Shown here: positions 25,613 through 36,900 of the stretch, piece after piece
How the letters are laid out: the number at the start of each line of letters is the position of its first letter
Numbering within the stretch: position 1 is the stretch's first letter
Origin: Streptomyces mayonensis
Lineage (GTDB): Bacteria; Actinomycetota; Actinomycetes; Streptomycetales; Streptomycetaceae
Length of the DNA stretch: 64,000 nt
Reading direction: 5' to 3'
Assembly (NCBI RefSeq): GCF_018982965.1
Contig: NZ_JACBYP010000009.1
Location: 1 to 64,000, forward strand
Notes under the pieces: generated by a model
Database searches by the model: none
What the model saw: only the letters and a program-made list of their open reading frames with translations
What the model was told of the DNA's origin: nothing
Position numbers and translations under genes: made by a program

Positions 25613-27941
25613 CATCCCCGAGACCGGCCGCAGCACCCGCGTCCAGACCCGGCTCGTCGTCATCCAGATCCTCGTCCTCTCCCTCCTCGCCACCCTCGGC
25701 GGCCGGCTCTGGTACCTCCAGATCCGCCAGGGCGACGAGTACGCCGAAGAGGCCTCCGGCAACCACGTCCAGCAGGTTGTCCAGCCCGCCACCCGCGGCT
25801 CGATCCTGGACGCCCGCGGCGTGGCCCTCGCCGACAACGAGACCCGGCTCGTCGTCTCCGCCTCCCGCACCGAGCTGCTGAAGATGAAGGACGACGGCAA
25901 GGCCGTCCTCACCAAGCTCGCCGGGGTCCTCGGCATGGCGCCCCAGGACGTCATCGACAAGGTCCGGCTCTGCGACGCCGAGACCCCGCAGCCCTGCTGG
26001 AACGGTTCGCCCTACCAGCCGATCCCCGTCACCGACGAGGCCACCGTCAAGCAGGCCCTGCAGATCCGCGAGCGCGCCGAGGACTTCCCCGGCATCACCG
26101 CCGAACCCATGGCCGTACGCCGCTACGCCGCCCCCGGCGAGTCCAACACCGCCCAGGTCCTCGGCTACCTCTCGCCGGTCACCGACGAGGAGCTGCAGAA
26201 GGCTCAGGACACCGACTCGCCCTACCTGCGCTCCGACCAGGTCGGCCGCTCCGGCATCGAGCGCCAGTACGACAAGGAGCTGCGCGGCAAGGCCGGTGTC
26301 ACCCGCTACGAGGTCGACAACCTCGGCCGCGTCATCGGTGAGGCCGAGTCCGACCGGGGCACCCCCGGCTCCAACCTCGTCACCAGCATCGACGCCCGCG
26401 TCCAGCGGGTCGCCGAGTACGAGCTGAACGAGGCGATGAAGGCCGCCCGCAAGGAGATGGACCGCAACACCAACCGGACCTACGAGGCCGACGCCGGCGC
26501 CGTCGTCGTGATGGAGGCCAAGACCGGACGCGTCGTCGCCATGGCCTCCAACCCCGACTACGACCCGAACGCCTGGGTCGGCGGCATCTCCGCCAAGGAC
26601 TACAAGAAACTCACCGGCAAGGACTCCAACTACCCGCTGCTCAACCGCGCCACCCAGGGCCAGGCGGCCCCCGGCTCGATCTTCAAGGTCGTCTCCTCGG
26701 CCGCAGCGGTGGAGGCCGGCTACGACTTCGACGGCAACTACGACTGCTCCAGCGCCTACGACGTCGGCGGCCAGGTCTTCAAGAACTTCGAGTCGGCCAA
26801 CGAGGGCATGATCAGCATCGGCCGCGCCCTGGAACTCTCCTGCGACACCGTCTTCTACCGCCTGTCCCACCAGGAGTGGAAGAAGGACGGCGGGACGAAC
26901 CCCAAGAACCCCCACGACTACTTCTACAAGGCCGCCCACCAGTTCGGCCTCGGCGCCAAGACCGGCATCGACCTCCCCAACGAGGTCACCGGCCGCGTCC
27001 CCGACCGCGAGTGGAAGCAGGAGTACTGGGAGGCCAACAAGGACGCCTGGTGCAAGACCGGCAAGAAGGACGGCTCGTACGTCGAGAAGATCGCGTACGA
27101 GAACTGCCTCGAAGGCAACAAGATGCGCGCCGGTGACTCCATCAACTACTCCATCGGCCAGGGTGACACCCTCGTCACCCCCATCCAGATGGCCACCATC
27201 TACTCGGCCATCTCCAACGGCGGCACCCTCTACGACCCGAGCATCGGCAAGGCCGTGGTCAGCCCCGACGGCAAGACGGTCGAGGAGATCGAGCCCACCT
27301 CGCACGGCAAGCTGCCGATAAGCAAGACCACGCTCGCCAAGATGGACGACGCCCTCGCCGGCGTCGCCACCCGCGGCACCGCCGCCTGGCGGTTCGCGCA
27401 GGTCGGCTGGCCCCAGGACAAGATCCCGATGCACGCCAAGACCGGAACCGCCGAGGTCTACGGCAAACAGACCACCTCGTGGTTCGCGACGTACACCAAG
27501 GACTACTCGATCGTCATGACGATCTCCCAGGGCGGCACCGGCTCCGGCGCCTCGGGACCCGCCGTCCGCAACATCTACGACGCCCTGTACGGCGTCTCGG
27601 ACGACGGCGACATCGACCCCAAGAAGGCGCTGCTGCCCAAGCCCCAGGCGAAGCTCCCGGAGATCAGGACCGACGGGACCATCACCGCACCCAAGATGCC
27701 CAAGGACGTCGTCAAGGAACTGCAGCCCGACGAGCAGGCCTCCCCGGACGAGGAGTACGCACCCGTCGAGGGCCAGGACCAGGGCGCGACCACGCCCAAC
27801 ACGAACGGCGAGAACCGCGACACCCGCCGGCGCCGACGACGCGGCGGAGCGCGGGGCGGCACCGGCGGGAGTACCCGCGGCAGCAGTACCCGCGTCCGTA
27901 CTCGCACGGGACTCGGCAGAAGCCGGAGGGCGCGCGCATGA
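25605..27941 (+). CDS. mrdA: Penicillin-binding protein 2 (class B transpeptidase)
   Basis: A 778-aa monofunctional transpeptidase of the Rod/spore-wall complex. Membrane anchor at about residues 17-33 and PBP dimerisation domain about 55-240. The transpeptidase domain has the active-site Ser near 358 (PGSIFKVV), an SxD motif (ELSCDTVFY, as in E. coli PBP2) and KTG near 611 (HAKTGTAE). Insertions with Lys/Trp/Cys residues occur near 425-505. The last 80 residues are a disordered tail ending in a very Arg/Gly-rich stretch. The stop overlaps the rodA ATG (ATGA, 27938-27941). Confidence 0.95.
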   Translation: MTNIPETGRSTRVQTRLVVIQILVLSLLATLGGRLWYLQIRQGDEYAEEASGNHVQQVVQPATRGSILDARGVALADNETRLVVSASRTELLKMKDDGKAVLTKLAGVLGMAPQDVIDKVRLCDAETPQPCWNGSPYQPIPVTDEATVKQALQIRERAEDFPGITAEPMAVRRYAAPGESNTAQVLGYLSPVTDEELQKAQDTDSPYLRSDQVGRSGIERQYDKELRGKAGVTRYEVDNLGRVIGEAESDRGTPGSNLVTSIDARVQRVAEYELNEAMKAARKEMDRNTNRTYEADAGAVVVMEAKTGRVVAMASNPDYDPNAWVGGISAKDYKKLTGKDSNYPLLNRATQGQAAPGSIFKVVSSAAAVEAGYDFDGNYDCSSAYDVGGQVFKNFESANEGMISIGRALELSCDTVFYRLSHQEWKKDGGTNPKNPHDYFYKAAHQFGLGAKTGIDLPNEVTGRVPDREWKQEYWEANKDAWCKTGKKDGSYVEKIAYENCLEGNKMRAGDSINYSIGQGDTLVTPIQMATIYSAISNGGTLYDPSIGKAVVSPDGKTVEEIEPTSHGKLPISKTTLAKMDDALAGVATRGTAAWRFAQVGWPQDKIPMHAKTGTAEVYGKQTTSWFATYTKDYSIVMTISQGGTGSGASGPAVRNIYDALYGVSDDGDIDPKKALLPKPQAKLPEIRTDGTITAPKMPKDVVKELQPDEQASPDEEYAPVEGQDQGATTPNTNGENRDTRRRRRRGGARGGTGGSTRGSSTRVRTRTGLGRSRRARA

Positions 27942-29137
27942 CCGGAGCCAACAGCTTCCAGGTCTCCGGGTACGGCCCCGAGAAGGCCGGCTGGACCCGG
28001 CTCCTCGCCCGGGACTCCCTGGCCCGGCGGCTCGACTGGCCGATACTGCTGGCCTGCGTCGCGCTGTCCCTGATGGGCACCCTGCTCGTCTACTCCGCGA
28101 CCCGCAACCGTACCGAACTCAACCAGGGCGACCAGTACTACTTCCTCACCCGGCACCTGCTGAACACCGGCATCGGACTCGCCCTGATGGTCGGCGTCGT
28201 CTGGCTCGGCCACCGCGCCCTGCGCACCGCCGTGCCCGTCCTGTACGGCGCCTCCGTCTTCCTGATCCTGCTGGTGCTCACCCCGCTCGGCTCGACCATC
28301 AACGGCGCCCACTCCTGGATCAAGCTCCCCGGCGGCTTCTCCCTGCAGCCCTCGGAGTTCGTGAAGCTCACGATCATCCTGGGCATGGCGATGCTGCTGG
28401 CCGCCCGCGTCGACGCGGGGGACCGGCCGCACCCCGACCACCGGACCGTGCTCCAGGCCCTCGGCCTGGCCGCCGTCCCGATGCTGATCGTGATGCTCAT
28501 GCCCGACCTCGGGTCGGTCATGGTCATGGTCATCATCGTGCTCGGCATCCTGCTCGCCTCCGGCGCCAGCAACCGCTGGATCTTCGGCCTGCTCGGCGCG
28601 GGCACCGCCGGCGCCCTCGCGGTGTGGCAGCTCGGCATCCTGGACGACTACCAGATCGCCCGCTTCGCCGCCTTCGCCAACCCCGCCCTCGACCCCGCGG
28701 GCGTCGGCTACAACACCAACCAGGCCCGCATCGCCATCGGTTCCGGCGGCCTGACCGGCTCCGGCCTCTTCGAGGGCTCGCAGACCACCGGGCGCTTCGT
28801 GCCGGAACAGCAGACCGACTTCGTCTTCACCGTCGCCGGTGAGGAACTGGGCTTCCTCGGCGCCGGCCTCATCATCGCCCTGCTCGGCGTCGTCCTGTGG
28901 CGCGCCTGCAAGATCGCCCGCAGCACCCCCGACCTGTACGGGACGGTCGTCGCCGCGGGCATCGTCGCCTGGTTCGCCTTCCAGACCTTCGAGAACGTCG
29001 GCATGACGCTCGGCATCATGCCGGTCACCGGCCTGCCGCTGCCCTTCGTCTCCTACGGCGGCTCGTCGATGTTCGCGGTGTGGATGGCGGTGGGTCTGCT
29101 CCAGTCGATCACCGTGCAACGGCCGATGTCGGCGTAG
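27938..29137 (+). CDS. rodA: RodA-type SEDS peptidoglycan glycosyltransferase
   Basis: A 399-aa SEDS protein (named sfr in S. coelicolor) that polymerises glycan strands together with PBP2. It has ten membrane helices. The SEDS signatures INGAHSWIKLPGGFSLQPSEFVKL (about 118-141, split by a loop) and PVTGLPLPFVSYGGSSM (about 363-379) are present. The ATG overlaps the PBP2 stop by four bases, so the two subunits are translationally coupled. It ends the mre cluster. Confidence 0.95.
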   Translation: MTGANSFQVSGYGPEKAGWTRLLARDSLARRLDWPILLACVALSLMGTLLVYSATRNRTELNQGDQYYFLTRHLLNTGIGLALMVGVVWLGHRALRTAVPVLYGASVFLILLVLTPLGSTINGAHSWIKLPGGFSLQPSEFVKLTIILGMAMLLAARVDAGDRPHPDHRTVLQALGLAAVPMLIVMLMPDLGSVMVMVIIVLGILLASGASNRWIFGLLGAGTAGALAVWQLGILDDYQIARFAAFANPALDPAGVGYNTNQARIAIGSGGLTGSGLFEGSQTTGRFVPEQQTDFVFTVAGEELGFLGAGLIIALLGVVLWRACKIARSTPDLYGTVVAAGIVAWFAFQTFENVGMTLGIMPVTGLPLPFVSYGGSSMFAVWMAVGLLQSITVQRPMSA

Positions 29138-29160
29138 GCCGTCATCCGGGGGTGAGCGGT

Positions 29161-29202
29161 AAGGGGGACCGTCCGGCCGGGTTAGGCTGGATGGTCCCCC
29201 TT
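29161..29202 (+). terminator. Extended hairpin between rodA and the radical SAM gene
   Basis: AAGGGGGACC (29161-29170) pairs with GGTCCCCCTT (29193-29202), and the inner GTCCGGCC pairs with GGCTGGAT through two G-T pairs, giving an 18-pair stem with a 6-base loop. A possible -10 box TAGGCT (29183-29188) lies inside it, so the promoter of the next gene may overlap this terminator. Confidence 0.7.
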
Positions 29203-29226
29203 GTCAGCACACGAAGGTTCCGTGAG

Positions 29227-31167
<1,941 letters not shown>

Positions 31168-31192
31168 CCGGGCCGCCGGGACGGACGGCGCC

Positions 31193-32086
31193 TCAGGGCA
31201 CGATGACGCGGCGGCCGCGCGCGTGGCCGGTCCGGCTGTCCGCGTGGGCCGCGGCGGCGTCGGCGAGCGGGTACGTCTGCTCGACCGGGATGTGCAGCCG
31301 GCCCCGTGCGACGAGGTCGGCGGCCTCGGCGAGTGCGTCCGGGACGCTGCCGGCCACGCCGGAGAAGCGGACGCCGAACTCGGGTGCGGTGAGGTCGGCG
31401 ATGGAGACCACCCTGCCCGGGTCGCCGGTCAGCTCCACGAGTTCGCGGACGACGCCGGAACCGGCCAGGTCGAGGGCCGCGTCGACCCGGCCGAGCCTCC
31501 GAACCCGTTCCACCCAGCCCTCGCCGTACGTCGTGGCGAGGGCGCCCAGGCCGCGCAGATAGTCCTGGTTCGCCGCCCCGGCCGTGCCGATCACCGTGAT
31601 GCCGCGCTCGCGGGCGATCTGCAGCACCGCCGAGCCCACTCCGCCGGACGCGCCGCTGACCAGCAGCGTCTGCCCGGGTCGTACACCGACCTCGCGGAGG
31701 ACGCGCAGCGCGGTCTCCACCACCGAGGGGTACCCGGCCGCCTCCTCGAACGACAGCCCCTCGGGCATGCGGGCCCAGGCCCCCAGGACGGCGAACTCGG
31801 CGTAGGTGCTGGAGCCCTCGCCGAACACGCGGTCACCGATCGCGACCCCGGTCACCCCCGCGCCGATCCCGTCCACCACTCCGGCGGCGTCCAGGCCCAC
31901 CCCGGCGGGCAGTTCGACCGGATGGGCGCCCAGGACCTGGCCCTCGCGGATCCTCCAGTCGACGGGGTTGACGCCTGCCGCCCGCACGGCGACCCGTATC
32001 TGTCCGGGGCCGGGGTGGGGCTCCTCGGCGTCGATGAGGCGCAGCACGTCCGGACCGCCGAACTCGGCGAAGCTCACTTTCTTCAT
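31193..32086 (-). CDS. Medium-chain NADP-dependent oxidoreductase (quinone reductase-like)
   Basis: A 297-aa MDR-superfamily enzyme without the zinc-binding residues of alcohol dehydrogenases. The GroES-like N-terminal half includes RAAGVNPVDWRIREG, and the Rossmann fold has SGASGGVGSAVLQIA (144-158). It likely reduces quinones or reactive enones with NADPH. It is transcribed divergently from a TetR gene and shares operator-like DNA with it, so it is probably that repressor's target. TACGGT seven bases before the ATG on the minus strand suggests a leaderless message. Confidence 0.85.
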   Translation of the reverse strand: MKKVSFAEFGGPDVLRLIDAEEPHPGPGQIRVAVRAAGVNPVDWRIREGQVLGAHPVELPAGVGLDAAGVVDGIGAGVTGVAIGDRVFGEGSSTYAEFAVLGAWARMPEGLSFEEAAGYPSVVETALRVLREVGVRPGQTLLVSGASGGVGSAVLQIARERGITVIGTAGAANQDYLRGLGALATTYGEGWVERVRRLGRVDAALDLAGSGVVRELVELTGDPGRVVSIADLTAPEFGVRFSGVAGSVPDALAEAADLVARGRLHIPVEQTYPLADAAAAHADSRTGHARGRRVIVP

Positions 32087-32093
32087 GCCGGGG

Positions 32094-32167
32094 ACCGTAG
32101 CACTATCGGTTAGTGTTTTGTAGTCGATAGTATTTCGTTACCGGTATGGCTTTGGATTTGCTAGTGT
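32094..32167. promoter_or_regulatory. Divergent promoters and operator of the oxidoreductase/TetR pair
   Basis: The 87-base gap is notably AT-rich. Inverted repeats ACTATCG (32102-32108) / CGATAGT (32125-32131) and CACTA/TAGTG (32101-32105 / 32111-32115) form a typical TetR-family operator. Putative -10 boxes are TACGGT on the minus strand (32094-32099) and TAGTGT on the plus strand (32162-32167), each 6-7 bases from a start codon. Confidence 0.65.
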
Positions 32168-32173
32168 CAGGGC

Positions 32174-32839
32174 GTGACCGTGCCGACCGGGCGCCGTGAG
32201 CGCAAGAAAGCCGCGACCCGCCAGAAGATCGCCGACGCCGCCATGCGGCTCTTCCTGGAGCGCGGGTACGACGCGGTGGGCATCCGCGACGTGGCCGCAG
32301 AGGCCGACGTGGCCGTCACCACGCTCTTCTCGCACTTCGCCGCCAAAGAGGCCCTCGTCTTCGAGCAGGATCAGGACTTCGAACAGCGCCTCACGGGAGC
32401 CGTCACCGGCCGGGCGCCGGACGAGCCGCTGCTGCCCGCCCTGCGCCGGGAGATCCTGGCCCTGGTGCGGCACTGCACGGCGGACGGCGCCGCACCCGTC
32501 TGGCGGATGGTCGCCGGTTCGGTCGCACTGCGGGAGTACGAGGAGTCGATGCGGCTGCGGCACGCGGACTCGCTGGCCGCGGCCCTCGCCGCCGACCCCG
32601 GCCTGCCGCTGACCCCGACGGCCTGCCGGACCCTCGCGCGGTTCGTGGTCGACGCGTACTCGCTGGCCCGCGAGGCGGCCGATCCGGACGCCGCGGTCGA
32701 CGAGGTCTTCTCGATGATCGAGGCGGCCTGGGACGTCGCCGTCCGTACGGGGGCCGACCGCCCTCGGGAGCGGGGGGAACCATCCGGCGCCGGGGCACGT
32801 ACTCTTGGTAGGAGTACGACCGCACTCACGAAGGACTGA
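32174..32839 (+). CDS. TetR family transcriptional regulator
   Basis: A 221-aa repressor. The N-terminal HTH runs from about residue 10 to 60 (RQKIADAAMRLFLERGYDAVGIRDVAAEADVAVTTLFSHFAAKEALVF; split into the usual three helices). The ligand-binding C-terminal domain is unassigned. It probably represses itself and the divergent oxidoreductase. The end of the reading frame overlaps the promoter area of the next gene. Leaderless GTG start. Confidence 0.88.
   Translation: MTVPTGRRERKKAATRQKIADAAMRLFLERGYDAVGIRDVAAEADVAVTTLFSHFAAKEALVFEQDQDFEQRLTGAVTGRAPDEPLLPALRREILALVRHCTADGAAPVWRMVAGSVALREYEESMRLRHADSLAAALAADPGLPLTPTACRTLARFVVDAYSLAREAADPDAAVDEVFSMIEAAWDVAVRTGADRPRERGEPSGAGARTLGRSTTALTKD
32798..32818. 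repeat. Inverted repeat before the TIGR03936 gene
   Basis: CGTACTC (32798-32804) and GAGTACG (32812-32818) are perfect 7-base arms around TTGGTAG. It lies inside the 3' end of the TetR gene and just upstream of the next start, so it could be a terminator-like hairpin or an operator. Confidence 0.5.
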
Positions 32840-32886
32840 CGACACTGGGCAAGCGACAGCCCGAAGGCCCGCCGCCCGTTCCCGCG

Positions 32887-33663
32887 GTGCAGCGCATCCG
32901 ACTGCGCTACACCAAGCGCGGCCGCCTCCGGTTCACCAGCCACCGCGACTTCCAGCGCGCCTTCGAGCGTGCGCTGCGCCGCGCCGAGGTGCCCATGGCG
33001 TACTCGGCGGGGTTCACCCCGCACCCCAAGGTGTCGTACGCCAATGCCGCACCCACCGGCACGGGCAGTGAGGCGGAGTACCTGGAGATCGCGCTCACCC
33101 AGGCGCGTGACCCGGAGCAGGTCAGACTGCTCCTCGACGCGTCGATGCCGACCGGGCTCGACATCGTGGACGCGGTCGAGTCCCGGACCTCGGGACTCGC
33201 CGACCGGCTGACGGCCTCCGTGTGGGAGCTGCGGCTCGACGGTGTGGAGCCCGCGGCCGCCGAGGACGCCGTGGCGGCGTTCAACGCGGCCCCGGCCGTG
33301 GAGGTCCAGCGCCGTACGAAGAACGGCGTGCGTACCTTCGACACCCGCTCCGCGGTCGCGCACCTGGAGAGCGTCACCACGCACGATGCCCCGGCTGATA
33401 GGCCGGGCGACCAGCCCTGTGCGATACTGCGGCTGGTTGTTCGGCACGTGACGCCTGCCGTACGACCCGACGACGTCCTGTCCGGTCTTCGCGCCGTGGC
33501 CGACCTGGCGCCGCCGGTCCCCGCAGCGGTGACCAGGCTGGCGCAGGGGCTGTTCGATGAAGAGACCGGTGCGGTGACCGACCCGCTCGCGCCCGACCGC
33601 GAGGCAGAAGCGCCCGAGCCGCATTCGGCCGCCGCTTCGGCCGCCGCGAAGGCGCCGGCGTAG
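32887..33663 (+). CDS. TIGR03936/DUF2344 radical-SAM-associated protein
   Basis: A 258-aa protein from the GTG. It has the family's start QRIRLRYTKRGRLRFTSHRDFQR (residues 2-24, split by turns) and GFTPHPKVSYANA. The function is unknown; it is genetically tied to the TIGR03960 radical SAM protein and RNase E/G. This GTG has no ribosome site. An in-frame CTG at 32845 is preceded nine bases upstream by AAGGA (32831-32835) and would add MGKRQPEGPPPVPA, so the true start may be non-standard. Confidence 0.82.
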   Translation: MQRIRLRYTKRGRLRFTSHRDFQRAFERALRRAEVPMAYSAGFTPHPKVSYANAAPTGTGSEAEYLEIALTQARDPEQVRLLLDASMPTGLDIVDAVESRTSGLADRLTASVWELRLDGVEPAAAEDAVAAFNAAPAVEVQRRTKNGVRTFDTRSAVAHLESVTTHDAPADRPGDQPCAILRLVVRHVTPAVRPDDVLSGLRAVADLAPPVPAAVTRLAQGLFDEETGAVTDPLAPDREAEAPEPHSAAASAAAKAPA

Positions 33664-33934
33664 GGAAGGTTCCGCCAGGGACGACGTCGTAGCGCCGCCC
33701 TCGAACTCGGGAGCCACCTGGGTCGGGCAGCGCACCGACCACAAGACTTTCGCCAGGCCGTGCACGACAAGGCGTACGGAACCGGCGAGACAAGACACGG
33801 AGAGCTTCCGAGCGGCGCCCGCGCCCCGGACGGCGGCGACCGCGCACCACGCGAGCCGCGGACGTCACCGGCGGTCGACATGTCGATGCCGGACCAGGCG
33901 CGGCGCCCGGGAGCCTGACGGGAGAAACCCCCGC
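33664..33934. other. rne leader region
   Basis: A 271-base gap without a gene. It presumably holds the rne promoter and 5' leader; in other bacteria the rne leader mediates autoregulation. I find no convincing strong hairpin. Confidence 0.4.
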
Positions 33935-36900
33935 ATGCTCGAACCGACCGAACCCACCGAGTCCTCGGCCACTCCGACGGACTCCGAGTCGAACACCCCC
34001 AGCGACACGCTGCCGCCGCGCCGTCGGCGCAGGGCCGCGTCCCGCCCCGCGGGTCCGCCGTCCGGTGCCTCCGGGACGCCGGCGGAGACCGTCGCGCCGA
34101 CCGAGCCGACCGCCGTGACCGACGAGGCGGAAGAGCCGGACGAGACGGCAGAGGCGCAGGAGACGCAGGCCGAGGCGGCCGCGGAGCCCGTGGCCGCCAC
34201 TGCCCGGCCTCGGCGCCGTGCGGTGCGCCGTGCCTCCGCCCCCGCCGGGGCACCCGTTGCGGCCGAGGCGGCCGAGACCGTCGTTCCGGCGTCCGCCGCC
34301 ACGGCCGCGGAGCCCGCCGCCGCGCCCGAACCGGCCGCCGAGGTCTCCGAGGACGCCGCGCCGCGCCGCACCCGCCGCCGTGCCACCCGTACCGTGACCT
34401 CGCCCGCCGAGCCGGCCGCAGGCACCGCTCCGGACTCCTCCGCCACCGCTCCCGCCTCCGCCTCCGCCGAGCCGGTAGCCGAGGCCCCCGGGGCTCCCTC
34501 CGGGGCCGCGTCGGCCGAGGCCGAGGACGCCGCGCCCAAGGGCCGTACCCCCCGCCGTCGCGCCACGCGGCGCGTCGCCGCGCCGAGCGAGTCGCCCGCC
34601 GAGGCCGCCGCCGAGGTGGTCGAGCCGACGCCCGCGGCCGAGCCCGCCCCCGCCCCGGCCGCTGCCCCCGCCGAGCCCGTCGAGGAGGCCGCGCCGCGTC
34701 GTGCGCGCCGCCGGTCCACCCGCAAGGCCGCCTCCGGGTTCGCCGCTCCGGCGCAGAACGCCGCCGGGGCCGACGAGGCCGGCGCCCCCAAGCGCCCCTC
34801 GCGGCCCGCCGTCGCCGTGTTCCAGGCGCCCGTGTTCGCCGAACCCCAGTTCCAGACGCCCGAGCGCGCCGCCGCCGAGGCCGCCGCGGAAGCGGCCGGT
34901 ACCGGGTCGGCTCCCTCCGCGCCCTCCGCCGGCCGGGCTGAGACCGCCGAGACCGCCGAGAACGCCGAGACCGCCGAGAACACGGCGGAGGAGAACACCG
35001 GGGCGCGCCGCCGCCGTCGGCGCCGGGGTGCCGCCGCCGACGAGGGCACCGAGGGCCGCACCGCCGCCCCCGCAGCGCAGGAGCAGCCGGAGAGCGGCGC
35101 GGACACCGGTTCCGGCGCCGACTCCGGCACTGACGCCGACGCCGACGAGCAGGGCGAGGACCACGACGACGCCGACGGCTCCGAGGAGTCCGGTTCGCGC
35201 CGCCGGCGTCGCCGGGGCGGCCGTCGCCGTCGCCGGGGTGACGCCGCCGACGGCGACCTGACGGACGGCGAGGGCGAGCACGCCGCCGAGCAGGCCGACC
35301 GGTCCGACCGGTCCGAGCAGGGCACCGTGGACGGTGCCGAGCAGGCCGAGGAGGACACCGACGAGGGCGCGGAGTCCGGCGGTGAGGGCGGCGGTTCCAG
35401 CAACAGCCGCCGTCGCCGGCGTCGCCGCCGCCGCGCCGGGGACGGCTCCGGTGACGACGGCTCGGCCACGGACGACCCCGAGCGCACCGTCGTCAAGGTC
35501 CGCGAGCCCCGTCCACCGCGGGAGAAGGGCGAGCCGTCCGACGAGGTGCAGTCCATCAAGGGCTCCACCCGCCTGGAGGCCAAGAAGCAGCGTCGCCGGG
35601 AAGGCCGTGAGCAGGGCCGCCGGCGCGTCCCGATCATCACCGAGGCCGAGTTCCTGGCCCGCCGCGAGGCCGTGGAGCGCGTCATGGTCGTCCGCCAGCA
35701 CGGCGAGCGCACCCAGATCGGCGTCCTGGAGGACGGGGTGCTCGTCGAGCACTACGTCAACAAGGAGCAGGCCACTTCGTACGTCGGCAACGTCTACCTC
35801 GGCAAGGTGCAGAACGTGCTGCCGTCGATGGAGGCCGCCTTCATCGACATCGGCAAGGGCCGCAACGCCGTCCTGTACGCCGGTGAGGTCAACTTCGAGG
35901 CGCTGGGCATGGCGAACGGCCCGCGCCGCATCGAGTCCGCCCTCAAGTCCGGCCAGTCGGTCCTGGTGCAGGTCACCAAGGACCCGATCGGCCACAAGGG
36001 CGCCCGCCTGACCAGCCAGGTCTCGCTGCCCGGCCGCTACCTGGTCTACGTGCCCGAGGGCTCGATGACCGGCATCAGCCGCAAGCTGCCCGACACCGAG
36101 CGCTCCCGGCTGAAGACGATCCTCAAGAAGATCGTGCCCGAGGACGCGGGCGTGATCGTGCGCACCGCCGCCGAGGGCGCCAGCGAGGACGAGCTGCGCC
36201 GCGACGTCGAGCGGCTCCAGGCGCAGTGGGAGGAGATCCAGAAGAAGGCCAAGAGCGGCAACGCGCCGACGCTGCTCTACGGCGAGCCGGACATGACCGT
36301 CCGGGTCGTGCGCGACATCTTCAACGAGGACTTCTCCAAGGTCGTCGTCAGCGGCGACGACGCCTGGCAGACCATCCACGGCTACGTGTCCCACGTGGCG
36401 CCGGACCTCGCGGACCGGCTCTCCCGGTGGACCAGCGAGGTCGACGTCTTCGCCACGTACCGGATCGACGAGCAGCTCGCCAAGGCACTGGACCGCAAGG
36501 TCTGGCTGCCCAGCGGTGGTTCGCTGGTGATCGACCGGACCGAGGCGATGGTCGTCGTCGACGTCAACACCGGCAAGTTCACCGGCCAGGGCGGCAACCT
36601 GGAGGAGACGGTCACCAGGAACAACCTGGAGGCGGCCGAGGAGATCGTGCGCCAGCTCAGGCTGCGCGACCTCGGCGGCATCATCGTCATCGACTTCATC
36701 GACATGGTGCTCGAGTCCAACCGGGACCTGGTGCTGCGGCGCCTGCTCGAATGCCTGGGCCGGGACCGTACGAAGCACCAGGTCGCCGAGGTGACCTCGC
36801 TGGGCCTGGTGCAGATGACCCGCAAGCGGGTCGGCCAGGGCCTGCTGGAGTCGTTCTCCGAGACCTGCGTCCACTGCAACGGCCGCGGTGTCATCGTCCA

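Noticed and set aside
27830..27941. Frameshift in the Arg-rich end of PBP2
   Set aside because: The current frame gives exact ATGA overlap with rodA and disordered basic tails are common, so a sequencing error is not needed to explain it.
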